Translations under genes and position numbers: made by a program | Part shown: piece after piece, positions 16,931-24,957 of the stretch | Numbering within the stretch: position 1 is the first letter of the stretch | Layout: each line of letters starts with the position of its first letter | The notes under the pieces: model-generated | What the model was told of the DNA's origin: nothing | What the model saw: the letters and a program-made list of their open reading frames with translations, nothing else | Database searches by the model: none | Source of the DNA: Streptomyces sp. NBC_00414 | GTDB taxonomy: Bacteria; Actinomycetota; Actinomycetes; Streptomycetales; Streptomycetaceae | DNA: 64,000 nucleotides | Reading direction: 5' to 3' | Assembly: GCF_036038375.1 (NCBI RefSeq) | Contig: NZ_CP107935.1 | Location: 744,001-808,000, forward strand

Positions 16931-17752
16931 TCAGGCCGCGGCCGCCGACTTCACCGCGTGGGCGACCTGCGCGCGCAGGTCGACGAACTCACGGGACTCG
17001 CGCAACTCGTCCGCGTCGACAGCGCCCCGCGGAAGCGTGATCGGCAGGTCCAGGGCGACGGTCCCGGGGCTCTTCGTCAGCACCACGATGCGGGAGCCGA
17101 GGAACACCGCCTCGTCCGCGGAGTGGGTGACGAACACCGTGGTCCGTCCCGTCTCGGCGGTCACCTGCCGTACGTCCTCCTGGAGCCGCTCCCGGGTCAG
17201 CGCGTCCAGCGCCGCGAAGGGTTCGTCGAGCAGGAACAGCGGGTTCTCGGCCGCGAGGGCGCGGGCGATGGCGACGCGCTGCTGCTGACCGCCGGAGATC
17301 TCCCAGACGCGTCGCCTCCCCGTTCCTTCGAGACCGACGCGCGCCAGCAACTGCGCCCGCCGCTCGGGCCATTGGGACCGGTCGACCCCCGCGTACCGCA
17401 GTGCCAGGTCGACGTTCCCCTGCACCGTCCGCCAGGGGAACAGGCGAGGTGTCTGGAACACCACTCCGGCGGTCTCGCCCGGCCGGGGTGCGGCGCCGGA
17501 GACACGTACCGAACCGTGGGTGGGCTGCTCGAAACCGGCGATCAGCCGCAGCAGCGTGCTCTTGCCGCAGCCGGACGCGCCGACGAGAACCAGGAACTCG
17601 CCGGCGGGGACGGTCAGATCGACCGGTCCGACGGCCGTGACGGTCTCGCCGCCCCGGCCGTACCGGTGGGTGACGTGGTCGAGCCGGACGGATCCGGCCC
17701 GTTCGGCGTCCCGCGCCTCAACTCCCTTGCTGACTGTTTCACTTGAGGACAT
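16931..17752 (-). CDS. Sulfonate/taurine-type ABC importer, ATP-binding subunit
   Basis: 273 residues. Walker A VGASGCGKST, Q-loop FQTPRLFPWRTVQGNV, signature ISGGQQQR, Walker B LFLLDEPFAALD, and FVTHSADEAVFLGSRIVVL identify the NitT/TauT family ATPase (TauB/SsuB). Its start overlaps the end of the substrate-binding protein gene by 14 bp, so the two are translationally coupled. Third gene of the permease, binding protein, ATPase operon. Taurine, alkanesulfonate and related substrates cannot be distinguished from sequence. Confidence 0.92.
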   Translation of the reverse strand: MSSSETVSKGVEARDAERAGSVRLDHVTHRYGRGGETVTAVGPVDLTVPAGEFLVLVGASGCGKSTLLRLIAGFEQPTHGSVRVSGAAPRPGETAGVVFQTPRLFPWRTVQGNVDLALRYAGVDRSQWPERRAQLLARVGLEGTGRRRVWEISGGQQQRVAIARALAAENPLFLLDEPFAALDALTRERLQEDVRQVTAETGRTTVFVTHSADEAVFLGSRIVVLTKSPGTVALDLPITLPRGAVDADELRESREFVDLRAQVAHAVKSAAAA

Positions 17753-18794
17753 CGGGCAGTCCCTTCAGATAGAAGGCCTTGCGAACGGCGTCCGCGGACG
17801 GCGCGGCGTCGATCTGCTTCTGGTCGGCCAGGAACTGCGCGGTGTCGGTGACATAGGTCAGCAGTTCGCCCGGACTCCCCTCTGTGCCCAGCCAGTCGGC
17901 GGAGGCGACCTCGTCCGGGGTGAGGAACACCCCTTGTGCGAGCTGGGCCTTGGCGTCCGCCGTGCTGATGCTCAGCTCGGCGGCGACGGCCTTGACCGAG
18001 CCGTCCGGGTCGGACTTGAGAAGGCTCAGGGCCTGCGCCTCCACCTTCCGCCAGGTGTCGATCGCCTTCGGGTCCCTGGCGATGAGTTCGTCGGACACGA
18101 CGGCCAGGTCGAGGGTCGGTTTGCCCGCCGCGCCGATCTCCTTGCTGCTGGTGAGCTGCGTACCGGTCTTGCGCAGCTCGTCCAGGGTTGGCAGCCACAC
18201 GTATGCGGCGTCGATGTCCCCCCGCTGCCAGGCGGCGATGATCGCCTGCGGTTGCAGGTCGACCAGCTTGACGTCGGACGCCTTGAGGCCGGCCTTCTCC
18301 AGCGCCGCCAGCAGGCTGTAGTGCGAGGTCGAGGCGAAGGGGGTGGCGATCGTCTTCCCCTTGAGCCCGGCGACGTCGGATATACCGGCGTCCTTGCGGG
18401 CCACCAGAGCCTCGTTCTCGCCCGCCACGTCGAGAACGAACGCGACCTTGTACGGGATCGGTGAACTCCCGGAGATCCCGCGGGCGAACGGGCTGGAGCC
18501 CAGTGCGGCGATGTCGAGCGACTTGCCCAGGAAGGCCTGGTTGACGCTGGCGCCGGAGTCGAACTTGATCCAGGTGATCTTGTAGTCCGGAAGCTCCTTC
18601 TCCAGCAGCTTCTTGTTCTTCACGAGCAGGTCGCCGCTGGGGAAGGCGAAGTAGCCGATGCGCAGCCGCTTGGAGCCGCCGGACGAGGATGCCTCGCTGT
18701 CGGAGGAGCAGCCGGTGACGGCCGCGGACACCGCTGCCAGGGCGCCGGCGAGCAGCAGGCGTCGGGATGGGCCTTGAGGGAGGGAGCGAGACAT
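17739..18794 (-). CDS. Sulfonate/taurine-type ABC importer, substrate-binding lipoprotein
   Basis: 351 residues from ATG 18794. The N-terminus has SRRLLLAGALAAVSAAVTGC, a lipoprotein signal with lipobox VTGC and a twin-arginine-like pair; Ser-rich linker after the Cys. The mature part (RLRIGYFAFPSGDLLVKNKKL, SVNQAFLGKSLDIAALGSSPFARG, AGLKGKTIATPFASTSHYSLL) is a complete TauA/SsuA-type periplasmic-binding fold. The aromatic and serine residues near SPFARG and STSHYSLL lie where these proteins hold the sulfonate. Lies between the permease (77 bp upstream) and the ATPase. Confidence 0.92.
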   Translation of the reverse strand: MSRSLPQGPSRRLLLAGALAAVSAAVTGCSSDSEASSSGGSKRLRIGYFAFPSGDLLVKNKKLLEKELPDYKITWIKFDSGASVNQAFLGKSLDIAALGSSPFARGISGSSPIPYKVAFVLDVAGENEALVARKDAGISDVAGLKGKTIATPFASTSHYSLLAALEKAGLKASDVKLVDLQPQAIIAAWQRGDIDAAYVWLPTLDELRKTGTQLTSSKEIGAAGKPTLDLAVVSDELIARDPKAIDTWRKVEAQALSLLKSDPDGSVKAVAAELSISTADAKAQLAQGVFLTPDEVASADWLGTEGSPGELLTYVTDTAQFLADQKQIDAAPSADAVRKAFYLKGLPDVLK

Positions 18795-18871
18795 GGTGAG
18801 GCCGTTTCTGTTCAGGGGAGCGGAGTTCCTGCAAGGTGACGGAGGCTGCTCAGGGACGAGAGGGGCGGGAC

Positions 18872-19738
18872 CTAGACGTGCCCGCGCCAGGGCACGACGG
18901 CGCGCTCCAGCCGGAGCAGCAGACCGTCGATGACAAGCCCTGAGATCCCGATGGCGATGATGCCGACGAGTACCACCGGGGTGTTGTTGTAGTTGGCGGC
19001 GTCCTTGACCATGCCGCCGATACCGGGCAGTCCGTTGACCAGCTCGGCGGCGACGAGGGAGGAGTAGGCGACGCCCACGGCCAGTCGGATGCCGGTGAGT
19101 GTCTCCGGCAGGGCGGACGGCACGATGACGTCCTTGACGACGTCCCACCGGGACCCGCCGAGGGCGCGTGCGGCCTCGATCAGGCTCTGCGACACGGCGG
19201 TCACCGCGGTGGTGGTGGACACCGCCACCGGCGGGAAGGCGGCCACGGCCAGCAGGGTGATCTTGGGTTCCTCGTTGATGCCCAGCCAGATGATGAGCAG
19301 TGAGAAGTACGCCAGCGGCGGCAGCGTACGCAGGAAGGTGATCCAGGGCTCGAAGAGCGAACGGACCCAGCCGACGGTGCCCATGACGAGGCCGAAGACC
19401 ACCCCGAGGGCGATGCCGATGCCGGCGCCGAGTGCGATGCGCCGCAGGCTGATGCCCAGGTGCTCGATGAGGGTGGTGCCGTTGTAGCCCCGTACTCCGT
19501 CGTGGGTCGTGGACACGTCGATGAACGCGCTCCAGACCTTGGCCGGGGGCGGGACCAGCGTCTCGCTCCACGTTCCGCTCGCCGCCAGCAGTTGCCACAG
19601 GAGGAGGAAGAGCAGGAGTGAGCCGAAGGGCAGAGCGATGTGGCGGACGCGCGCTGTGCCGCGGCGACGTCGCCGCACCGGCGGCTGGCCGGACGGCGGA
19701 GTGAGGTCGGTCTGTGGCAGGGAGGGGATGGTGGACAT
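18872..19738 (-). CDS. Sulfonate/taurine-type ABC importer, permease
   Basis: 288 residues from ATG 19738 (MSTIPSLPQTDL); further upstream the frame is not conserved-looking and would run into the attenuator region. Six transmembrane helices, with the coupling motif EAARALGGSRWDVVKDVIVPSALPETLTGIRLAVG, the EAA loop typical of the NitT/TauT permeases. First gene of the transport operon. Its 5' leader of about 240 nt contains a hairpin and a 26-codon cysteine-rich ORF, implying control by cysteine supply. Confidence 0.92.
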   Translation of the reverse strand: MSTIPSLPQTDLTPPSGQPPVRRRRRGTARVRHIALPFGSLLLFLLLWQLLAASGTWSETLVPPPAKVWSAFIDVSTTHDGVRGYNGTTLIEHLGISLRRIALGAGIGIALGVVFGLVMGTVGWVRSLFEPWITFLRTLPPLAYFSLLIIWLGINEEPKITLLAVAAFPPVAVSTTTAVTAVSQSLIEAARALGGSRWDVVKDVIVPSALPETLTGIRLAVGVAYSSLVAAELVNGLPGIGGMVKDAANYNNTPVVLVGIIAIGISGLVIDGLLLRLERAVVPWRGHV

Positions 19739-19846
19739 GGGGACAGGGCCTCCATGGGCGCCGGAAGACGATCGGTTGAGGCCGGCGGGGGCCGGGAAAC
19801 TCGGAGAACGCACCGAGGTGCGAGAAGGGGTGCGGGAGAAGAGGTG

Positions 19847-19873
19847 GCCGCCGGGCACATCACCGGACGGCGG
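19847..19873 (-). terminator. Candidate attenuator hairpin between the Cys leader and the sulfonate permease
   Basis: On the minus strand, CCGCCGTCCGG and CCCGGCGGC flank a 7-nt loop, an imperfect GC stem. It lies 21 nt after the leader-peptide stop and about 108 nt before the permease start, the place expected for an attenuator structure. No U-tract follows, so it might act by Rho-dependent or translational means instead. Alternative pairings with the leader coding region were not computed. Confidence 0.4.
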
Positions 19874-19893
19874 AGCGCGTCAGAAAAGCGCGG

Positions 19894-19974
19894 TCAACAA
19901 GACGAACAACAACACGAAACGGGGCATCGGCACAGGTCGATGACCAGGCGTCGCACCAGCGGTTCGTGATTCAT
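19894..19974 (-). CDS. Cysteine-rich leader peptide of the sulfonate transporter operon
   Basis: 26 codons plus TGA, starting ATG at 19974. The peptide begins MNHEPLVRR and ends LVIDLCRCPVSCCCSSC: six cysteines in the last twelve residues, three of them consecutive TGT codons. The RR..xDLCR core is the signature of actinobacterial putative leader peptides found ahead of sulfur-assimilation and sulfonate-transport genes; in mycobacteria such cysteine-rich leaders attenuate downstream genes according to cysteine supply. The downstream permease, binding protein and ATPase for a sulfonate or taurine fit this exactly. A promoter-like element ends about 8 nt upstream, so translation is probably leaderless or nearly so. 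Confidence 0.8.
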   Translation of the reverse strand: MNHEPLVRRLVIDLCRCPVSCCCSSC

Positions 19975-19982
19975 GGGGCCCA

Positions 19983-20011
19983 TTTGTACAGCAGCCACGG
20001 CGCTTCACCAA
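19983..20011 (-). promoter_or_regulatory. Promoter for the Cys leader and sulfonate transporter operon
   Basis: On the minus strand TTGGTG (20011-20006) and TACAAA (19988-19983) are separated by 17 bp, resembling the Streptomyces housekeeping promoter. The predicted start of transcription falls within a few bases of the leader ATG at 19974, consistent with a leaderless leader peptide. Confidence 0.5.
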
Positions 20012-20079
20012 GTGGTGTCCCACAACCTGGGACCAAGTACCGCCGCGGGTACGGCCGCAGCGCCGCGGAGGCATGTCGG

Positions 20080-20291
20080 TCAGTGGGGCTGGTGGGTTCC
20101 CGGGGTGGGCCCGAAGATGCGGCGGAAGACGTCGATGAAGGCGCTGGCGGACGACCAGCCGCAGTGGTGGGCCACGACCGTCACGGGGGTGTTCCCGGCC
20201 AGCAGGATCAGCGCGTGGTACAGGCGCAGTTGGGTGCGCCACTGGGGAAAGCTCATGCCGAGATCCGCCTTGAAGAGCGGGAGAGGGTGCG
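20080..20291 (-). pseudogene. Remnant of an AraC-family regulator (C-terminal DNA-binding domain)
   Basis: Reading leftwards, RTLSR at 20291-20278 is followed, after a one-base loss, by LFKADLGMSFPQWRTQLRLY and then the second helix-turn-helix of an AraC domain (VTVVAHHCGWSSASAFIDVFRR), ending THQPH at the stop 20080-20082. The canonical RTLSRLFKADLGM would be continuous; here CCCG joins CTCTTC with one nucleotide missing, so the frame is broken in the middle of the domain. Upstream sequence does not resemble the rest of an AraC protein, so the gene is both truncated and frameshifted. Confidence 0.75.
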
Positions 20292-20420
20292 GCTGCCCGC
20301 CCTGAGCTGGCTGCTGTTCCGCACCCTGCCGGAGCCCACCGCACCGAAGCCCGCGACGGCGAGGACGACGGCCTGAACGCCGTTACACAGCCGCCATACG
20401 GTTGTCATGTACGAGCCGGA

Positions 20421-21371
20421 ATGACGGGCGTGAGACCGCCCGTTGCCGTGTATATGACCATCGGAGCAGCACTCTCCCCTCAGAACCGGATCGACAGTAC
20501 GGTGCGACTCGCGCGAGAGGCTCACGAGGCCGGACTGCACTCCGCGTGGTTCGGGCAGACCTTCGGCTACGACTCCCCCTCGCTCGCCGCGATCGTCGGC
20601 CGCGAAGTGCCGGGGCTCCAGGTCGGGACCGCCGCTGTCCCGGTCTTCGGCCGTCACCCGCTGCTCGTCTCCAGCCAGGCACAGACGGCCCAGGCCGCGA
20701 CCGGAGGCCGCTACCACCTGGGTCTCGCGCTCGGCACGAAACAGCTGACCGAGGCAGCCTTCGGCATCCCGTACGAGCGCCCCATCGGCCGGCTCCGTGA
20801 ATTCCTCACCGCTCTGCGCCCATTGCTGGAAACGGGCAGTGCCGACTTCCACGGCGAGCTGCTGAACGCCACCACGCCTCTGTCGGCGCGAGTGCCGGGG
20901 GCCGAGCCGCCGGTACCGCTGCTGGTGGCCGCCATGGGTCCGCAGTCGCTGCGTGTCTCGGGTGAACTCGCCGACGGCATCCTGCCGTTGCTGGCCGGGC
21001 CGCGCGCGCTCGCCGAGCACATCGTCCCGGCCGTCACCGCGGCGGCCGAGGCCGCGGGCCGTCCGTCGCCCCGGATCGTGGCCTTCGTGCCCGGCGTGGT
21101 CACCGCCGACGTGGAGGCGGTACGGGAGACCGCGACCGAGTCGCTCGCCTTCTACGAGCAGTTCCCCTCCTACCAGCGAGTCATCGAGCTCTCCGGTGGC
21201 ACCCGCGCCGTCGACCTGGCGGTCATCGGCGACGAGGAGACCGTCGCCGCCGAGGTGCGCCGGTATCGCGAGGCCGGGGCGACGGAGGTGGTGTTCACGG
21301 CGACGGACCTGGGCGGCGAGGCGGACCGGCGGCGTACCTGGAAGCTGCTCGGGGAGCTGGCGACCGCCTGA
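20421..21371 (+). CDS. F420-dependent (LLM-class) flavin oxidoreductase
   Basis: 316 residues with the bacterial luciferase-like TIM-barrel: RLAREAHEAGLHSAWFGQTFGYDS, VGTAAVPVFGRHPLLVSSQAQTA, GGRYHLGLALGTKQL, VPLLVAAMGPQSLRVSGELADGILPLLAGP. The GMG/AMGPQ and LADGILP motifs match the subgroup whose cofactor is F420 rather than FMN. Substrate unknown. An in-frame ATG at 20454 is an alternative start; the ribosome-binding site before 20421 (GCCGGA) is weak. Stands between the AraC remnant and an MFS gene. Confidence 0.88.
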   Translation: MTGVRPPVAVYMTIGAALSPQNRIDSTVRLAREAHEAGLHSAWFGQTFGYDSPSLAAIVGREVPGLQVGTAAVPVFGRHPLLVSSQAQTAQAATGGRYHLGLALGTKQLTEAAFGIPYERPIGRLREFLTALRPLLETGSADFHGELLNATTPLSARVPGAEPPVPLLVAAMGPQSLRVSGELADGILPLLAGPRALAEHIVPAVTAAAEAAGRPSPRIVAFVPGVVTADVEAVRETATESLAFYEQFPSYQRVIELSGGTRAVDLAVIGDEETVAAEVRRYREAGATEVVFTATDLGGEADRRRTWKLLGELATA

Positions 21372-21498
21372 GACACGTCCGTAGCGGTGAGTCTGTGACT
21401 GTTCGTCCCGGCCGTGCGTTCGCCCGCAGCCGTCGGTTCGTGCGCGACCGTCCGTTCGTCCACGGCCGTCCGTTCGTACCCGTTCGCCATAGGGAGCG

Positions 21499-22824
21499 AT
21501 GACCAGGAGCGCGTTGGGGCGATACGCCGAGATCCGCAAGATCCCCGGACTCGCGTCGCTGCTCGTGGCGGGAGCCGTCGCACGGCTCGGCAGCGGCATG
21601 ACGCCGCTCGCACTGCTGCTGCTGCTGCTCGCCGAACGTGCGACCGGGCGGTACGCGTACGCCAGCCTCGCGGTCGGCCTGTACGCCCTGGCCGGTGTGT
21701 CGGTCAGTCCGGTGATCGGGCGGCTCGCCGACCGGCTGGGGCCCTCCCCGGTCCTTCTCGTCGCCGCGGTCGCCCATGCCACCGCTCTCGCCGGACTGGT
21801 GCTCGCGGCCGACGGGGGCAGCGCGCTGTCCCTGATCTGCGCGACGGCCGCTGCCGCCGGGGCGACCTATCCACCGCTCACCCCTGCCGTCCGCGGAGCA
21901 TGCGACCGGCTGACCGAGCCGAGTACCGGTTCAGGTGGACTGCGGGGGACCGTGCTGGCCGCGGACACGGCGTTGTACGAGTTCGTCTTCGTCATCGGTC
22001 CCCTGCTGGTGGGGCTGTCCGGGATCGTCGCCACCCCGGCCGCGGCGATCGCCGCGGCCGCCGGTGTCACGCCGGCCGGAACGGTCGCGGTGGCCTGCGG
22101 AACCGTGATGCGGGCCCGGCGCCCCCGCCCCTCCCACGTCAGGACGAACGGCCTGGGCCCCCTGCGCCTCTCCGGCTTCACCGTGCTCCTGGGATGCGTG
22201 GGCGCACTGGGGGCGGGCTTCGGCGCCGTCAGCGTGGCAGTGCCCTCCTACGCCACCGAGCAGTCGGGCCACGACTCCGCCGCACTGGCCGGACTGCTGC
22301 TCGGGGTGTGGGGCCTGGGGTCCGCACTGGGCGGCCTCTGGTACGGAGCCCGGCCACCGCGCTCTCCCCTGTCCCGCCAACTCGCGTGGCTGCTCGGCTG
22401 CGTGGCCGTGAGCCTTGCGGCGCTCGCCGTCATGCCGGGTCCGGCGGCGCTGGGTGCCGCACTCGCACTCGGCGGCGGCGTCATCGCCCCCTCCCTCACG
22501 GTCTACATCTCCCTCGTGGGCCGGATCGTACCGCCGGGCATGCTCACGGAGGCACACACCTGGATCGCCGCCGTCCCCGTCGCGGCCAACGCGGTCGGCG
22601 GGGCGGTGGCGGGCACCGTCGTGGACAGACCGGGCGGCGTGACCTGGGCGTTCGTCATGGCAGGGACGATCGTGGCCGTCGCGGCGATGACGACCGCATG
22701 GCCGTCCGGACCGATCACCCGGGCGGACAGCCGAGCCGAGAACTCGCGAGCCTGTCGTCGAGGTCGTGCTTCTCCGTCATCCGGCGACCCTTCAGCAGCC
22801 TGGCCCGGCGGCCGCCCTCACTGA
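21499..22824 (+). CDS. MFS transporter
   Basis: 441 residues with about twelve hydrophobic segments. The loop after helix 2 reads GRLADRLGPSPVLL, the conserved G-x3-D-R-x-G motif of major facilitator proteins, and the N-terminal RKIPGLASLLVAGAVARLGSGM is typical of drug-efflux-like actinobacterial members. About the last 40 residues (after AMTTAWPSGPITRA) are polar and Arg/Pro-rich, unlike normal MFS tails, suggesting the natural stop was lost or the frame shifted near 22720. The ATG follows GGGAGCG. Upstream, 21405-21490 is a degenerate CGTCCGTTCG repeat. Confidence 0.87.
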   Translation: MTRSALGRYAEIRKIPGLASLLVAGAVARLGSGMTPLALLLLLLAERATGRYAYASLAVGLYALAGVSVSPVIGRLADRLGPSPVLLVAAVAHATALAGLVLAADGGSALSLICATAAAAGATYPPLTPAVRGACDRLTEPSTGSGGLRGTVLAADTALYEFVFVIGPLLVGLSGIVATPAAAIAAAAGVTPAGTVAVACGTVMRARRPRPSHVRTNGLGPLRLSGFTVLLGCVGALGAGFGAVSVAVPSYATEQSGHDSAALAGLLLGVWGLGSALGGLWYGARPPRSPLSRQLAWLLGCVAVSLAALAVMPGPAALGAALALGGGVIAPSLTVYISLVGRIVPPGMLTEAHTWIAAVPVAANAVGGAVAGTVVDRPGGVTWAFVMAGTIVAVAAMTTAWPSGPITRADSRAENSRACRRGRASPSSGDPSAAWPGGRPH

Positions 22825-22967
22825 GTGCGATGCCTGCGTCGTGCGGACAGGTTGGCTGCCAGAAGTGCCACCCACAGCAGAACCTGGCACGCCGACACCG
22901 CGACGCTTCCGGTACCGGCTCCGTCGGCCACCCGCCACACGAGGTATCCGATGCTTGTGCAGAGCAT
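22818..22967 (-). CDS. Possible 49-residue membrane protein
   Basis: ATG at 22967, stop 22818-22820, convergent with and overlapping the MFS gene by 7 bp. The peptide MLCTSIGYLVWRVADGAG, then SVAVSACQVLLWVALLAANLSARRRHRTQ has two hydrophobic stretches and a basic tail, like a small two-helix membrane protein. An in-frame TGA lies only five codons upstream, and similar-looking sequence in the neighbouring frame further upstream hints that it could be the end of a frameshifted longer gene. No recognisable family and no clear ribosome-binding site. Confidence 0.35.
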   Translation of the reverse strand: MLCTSIGYLVWRVADGAGTGSVAVSACQVLLWVALLAANLSARRRHRTQ

Positions 22968-23144
22968 CGGCCCGTAGAGTCACGGTCCCCACCGAGTGCC
23001 GGGCCTGGCCCACGACGGTACGGCTTCCGGACCTGAACGGTGTGGCATAGCGTCCCCCTGGCTCTTGGCCGGCCTCGGAGCACAGAGAGGGAAATCCCTC
23101 AGTCGGCTGCTCGGCCGGCGGCCTCACCTGCCGTACGCCCCAGT
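22968..23144. other. Intergenic region with a short hairpin
   Basis: No convincing gene. A small perfect hairpin, GAGGGA then AA then TCCCTC, lies at 23087-23100 and may terminate transcription of the membrane-protein operon that reads leftwards from 23737. Confidence 0.45.
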
Positions 23145-23480
23145 TCAGGCGTTGGCGTGACTGCCAGCGGGTGCCCTGCGCGGAGCGGCGTGATGCGCGG
23201 GCTTGTCCGCGCCCGTGCCCTGAAGGCGCCGCAGCCACAGGGATGTCACGGCCAGCAGGCCCATGAAGACCAGCGTGAAGAGAGCGGACACCCACATCTG
23301 GCGACTGCCGGGATGTTCCCAGCCCACCCAGGCGGCCGACGCCGCCCACAGCAGGACGGCGGCCGCGTAGAAGGTGCGCATCCGGTGCAACTGCCGCACG
23401 GCCCTCAGGGACATGGAGTGATCTTTCTTCGGTGCCATGCCGAGCCGTGTACCCCCGATACTCCGCGATTCACTGGTCAT
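23145..23480 (-). CDS. Small two-helix membrane protein
   Basis: 111 residues. Two clear transmembrane helices (MRTFYAAAVLLWAASAAWVGW and WVSALFTLVFMGLLAVTSLWL) are joined by a short loop; both ends are polar. ATG 23480 overlaps the stop of the upstream zinc-ribbon gene (ATGA) and has GGAGGAG upstream. Similar small membrane proteins are widespread hypotheticals in streptomycetes. Function not recognised; coupling to the zinc-ribbon protein implies they act together. Confidence 0.75.
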   Translation of the reverse strand: MTSESRSIGGTRLGMAPKKDHSMSLRAVRQLHRMRTFYAAAVLLWAASAAWVGWEHPGSRQMWVSALFTLVFMGLLAVTSLWLRRLQGTGADKPAHHAAPRRAPAGSHANA

Positions 23481-23737
23481 GCGCTCTCCTCCCCGAGAGT
23501 CCGGGACCCACCACCTGATCGCGGCTGACCGTCACGGCCTTCGAAGGCGCGTCGGACCGCGGCGCCCTCGTCCTCGACCAGCCCGGACGGATCCGGGAGT
23601 TCGAGCACGGCTCTGCAGTGCTCGCACACCGTTTCGTTCGCGGCGGGCCTGCTGCCGCACGCCTTGCAACGACGTCCCGTTTCCCGGTCGTCACCGCTGT
23701 CACTGTCAATGCCGCTGTCGCTGTCGTTCGTCGTCAT
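23477..23737 (-). CDS. Zinc-ribbon protein
   Basis: 86 residues from ATG 23737. The N-terminus is an Asp/Ser-rich repeat (NDSDSGIDSDSGDD). It is followed by C-x2-C-x11-C-x2-C (CKACGSRPAANETVCEHC), a zinc-ribbon with two knuckles, then a disordered Gly/Arg-rich tail. Such ribbons often mediate protein or RNA contacts; there is no catalytic domain. Overlaps the downstream membrane-protein gene by 4 bp. Specific function unknown. Confidence 0.72.
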   Translation of the reverse strand: MTTNDSDSGIDSDSGDDRETGRRCKACGSRPAANETVCEHCRAVLELPDPSGLVEDEGAAVRRAFEGRDGQPRSGGGSRTLGEESA

Positions 23738-23860
23738 GACATCTCCCGCTCGAAAATGGGTCCGCCGGCACTCGTGCGGCTGCCGGGTTCCCTGGCAGCG
23801 GGTCATGACTCCTTCGACGTCGTGTTTCGGAGGCGGCCTCGGAACCGTCCGCGCGGCGGG

Positions 23861-24841
23861 CTACTTGGACTCGACGCGCCCGACCGGGTCCGGGCCCGTC
23901 GTCAGCGCGTCACTCGTCGTCTGCCACGCGTCGTCACCGGGCTGGAACCTGGTGCGCAGGTAGGCCGCGGCGAGCCGTCCCACCGCGGCGACCCGCTCGG
24001 GGTTCTCGTCCGTGGTCTCGGCGACGTCGTAGCCGGCGATCCCACCGAGCCCGTGCTCGGCGTCGAACAGGGTGAGCAGGGTCTTGGGGCCGGGCGCGAG
24101 GCTGTACGGGTCCGCGTGCCAGTCCGGACCCATGTCCGTGAAGTGCCGCGAGTCGTCCTTGTCCCCGGCGACGACCAGAGCCGGTGTGGTCATCGTGGAG
24201 AAGTCGACGACCTTGAAGAACGGGATCTCCTTGGCCATGAAGCCGTTCAGTACGTCACCGCCCCTGCCGGGCGCGGCCAGCAGCACACCCGCCTTGATAC
24301 GGGGCTCGGCGAGGTCCACCACCTCCCCGCTGTCGGGGTCGGTGACGCGGGCTCCCAACAGGAGACCGGCGGTGAAGCCGCCCAGCGAGTGACCCGCGAC
24401 AGCGACACTCCCGTGGTCGATCCGCCCGGCGAGCTGCGGCACGGCGGCTACGATCACGTCGAGCCGGTCGAGGATGTGCGTCATGTCCTCGGCACGTGAG
24501 CGCCAGAAGAAGGGCCCGCCGGGAGCGTCTACGAGCACGCGGCTCAGCGTCCTGGAGCTGAGGTGGGTGGGCTGGAGGACGACGAACCCGTGTGCCGCCC
24601 AGAAGTCGGCGAGCGGCGCGTATCCGTGCAGCGAGGAGAGGTGGTTCGAGCCGCCGTGGCCGTGGGACAGGAGGATCACGGGCAGATCGGTGCCGGTCGC
24701 CGGTACGGAGACGCGCACCCGCAGGTCCACGGGACGTCCGGGCACGGACAGGACGACGGGGCTGTACGACAGGACGGGAACGGGCGGGCCGAGGACCGCG
24801 GCAGCATCGGTGCCAGTGCCGGTGTCGGTGAATGCGCTCAT
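23861..24841 (-). CDS. Alpha/beta hydrolase (chlorophyllase/dienelactone-hydrolase-like)
   Basis: 326 residues. The oxyanion loop PVILLSHGHGGSNHL, nucleophile elbow VAVAGHSLGGFTAGLLLGA, acid in ALVVAGDKDDSRHF and histidine in LFDAEHGLGG give a complete triad. The layout matches the platelet-activating-factor-acetylhydrolase/chlorophyllase-like alpha/beta hydrolases. No signal peptide. It diverges from a TetR gene across two matching palindromes, so it is probably the TetR target. Substrate unknown. Confidence 0.85.
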   Translation of the reverse strand: MSAFTDTGTGTDAAAVLGPPVPVLSYSPVVLSVPGRPVDLRVRVSVPATGTDLPVILLSHGHGGSNHLSSLHGYAPLADFWAAHGFVVLQPTHLSSRTLSRVLVDAPGGPFFWRSRAEDMTHILDRLDVIVAAVPQLAGRIDHGSVAVAGHSLGGFTAGLLLGARVTDPDSGEVVDLAEPRIKAGVLLAAPGRGGDVLNGFMAKEIPFFKVVDFSTMTTPALVVAGDKDDSRHFTDMGPDWHADPYSLAPGPKTLLTLFDAEHGLGGIAGYDVAETTDENPERVAAVGRLAAAYLRTRFQPGDDAWQTTSDALTTGPDPVGRVESK

Positions 24842-24957
24842 GAGGAACGGTTCCCTTCTGGGGGCCGTGCCGTCACCGGCTCCGGATCGGGCCGGACGAC
24901 GGGAGGCAGTCGGGCAAGCAGGTGGCCAGACACGCCCGGTCTCGGCTAACCTGAACC

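Noticed and set aside
20421..21371. Idea that the LLM oxidoreductase belongs to the sulfonate operon (e.g. as an SsuD monooxygenase)
   Set aside because: It is on the opposite strand beyond the leader and the AraC remnant, and its motifs fit the F420 subgroup, not SsuD.
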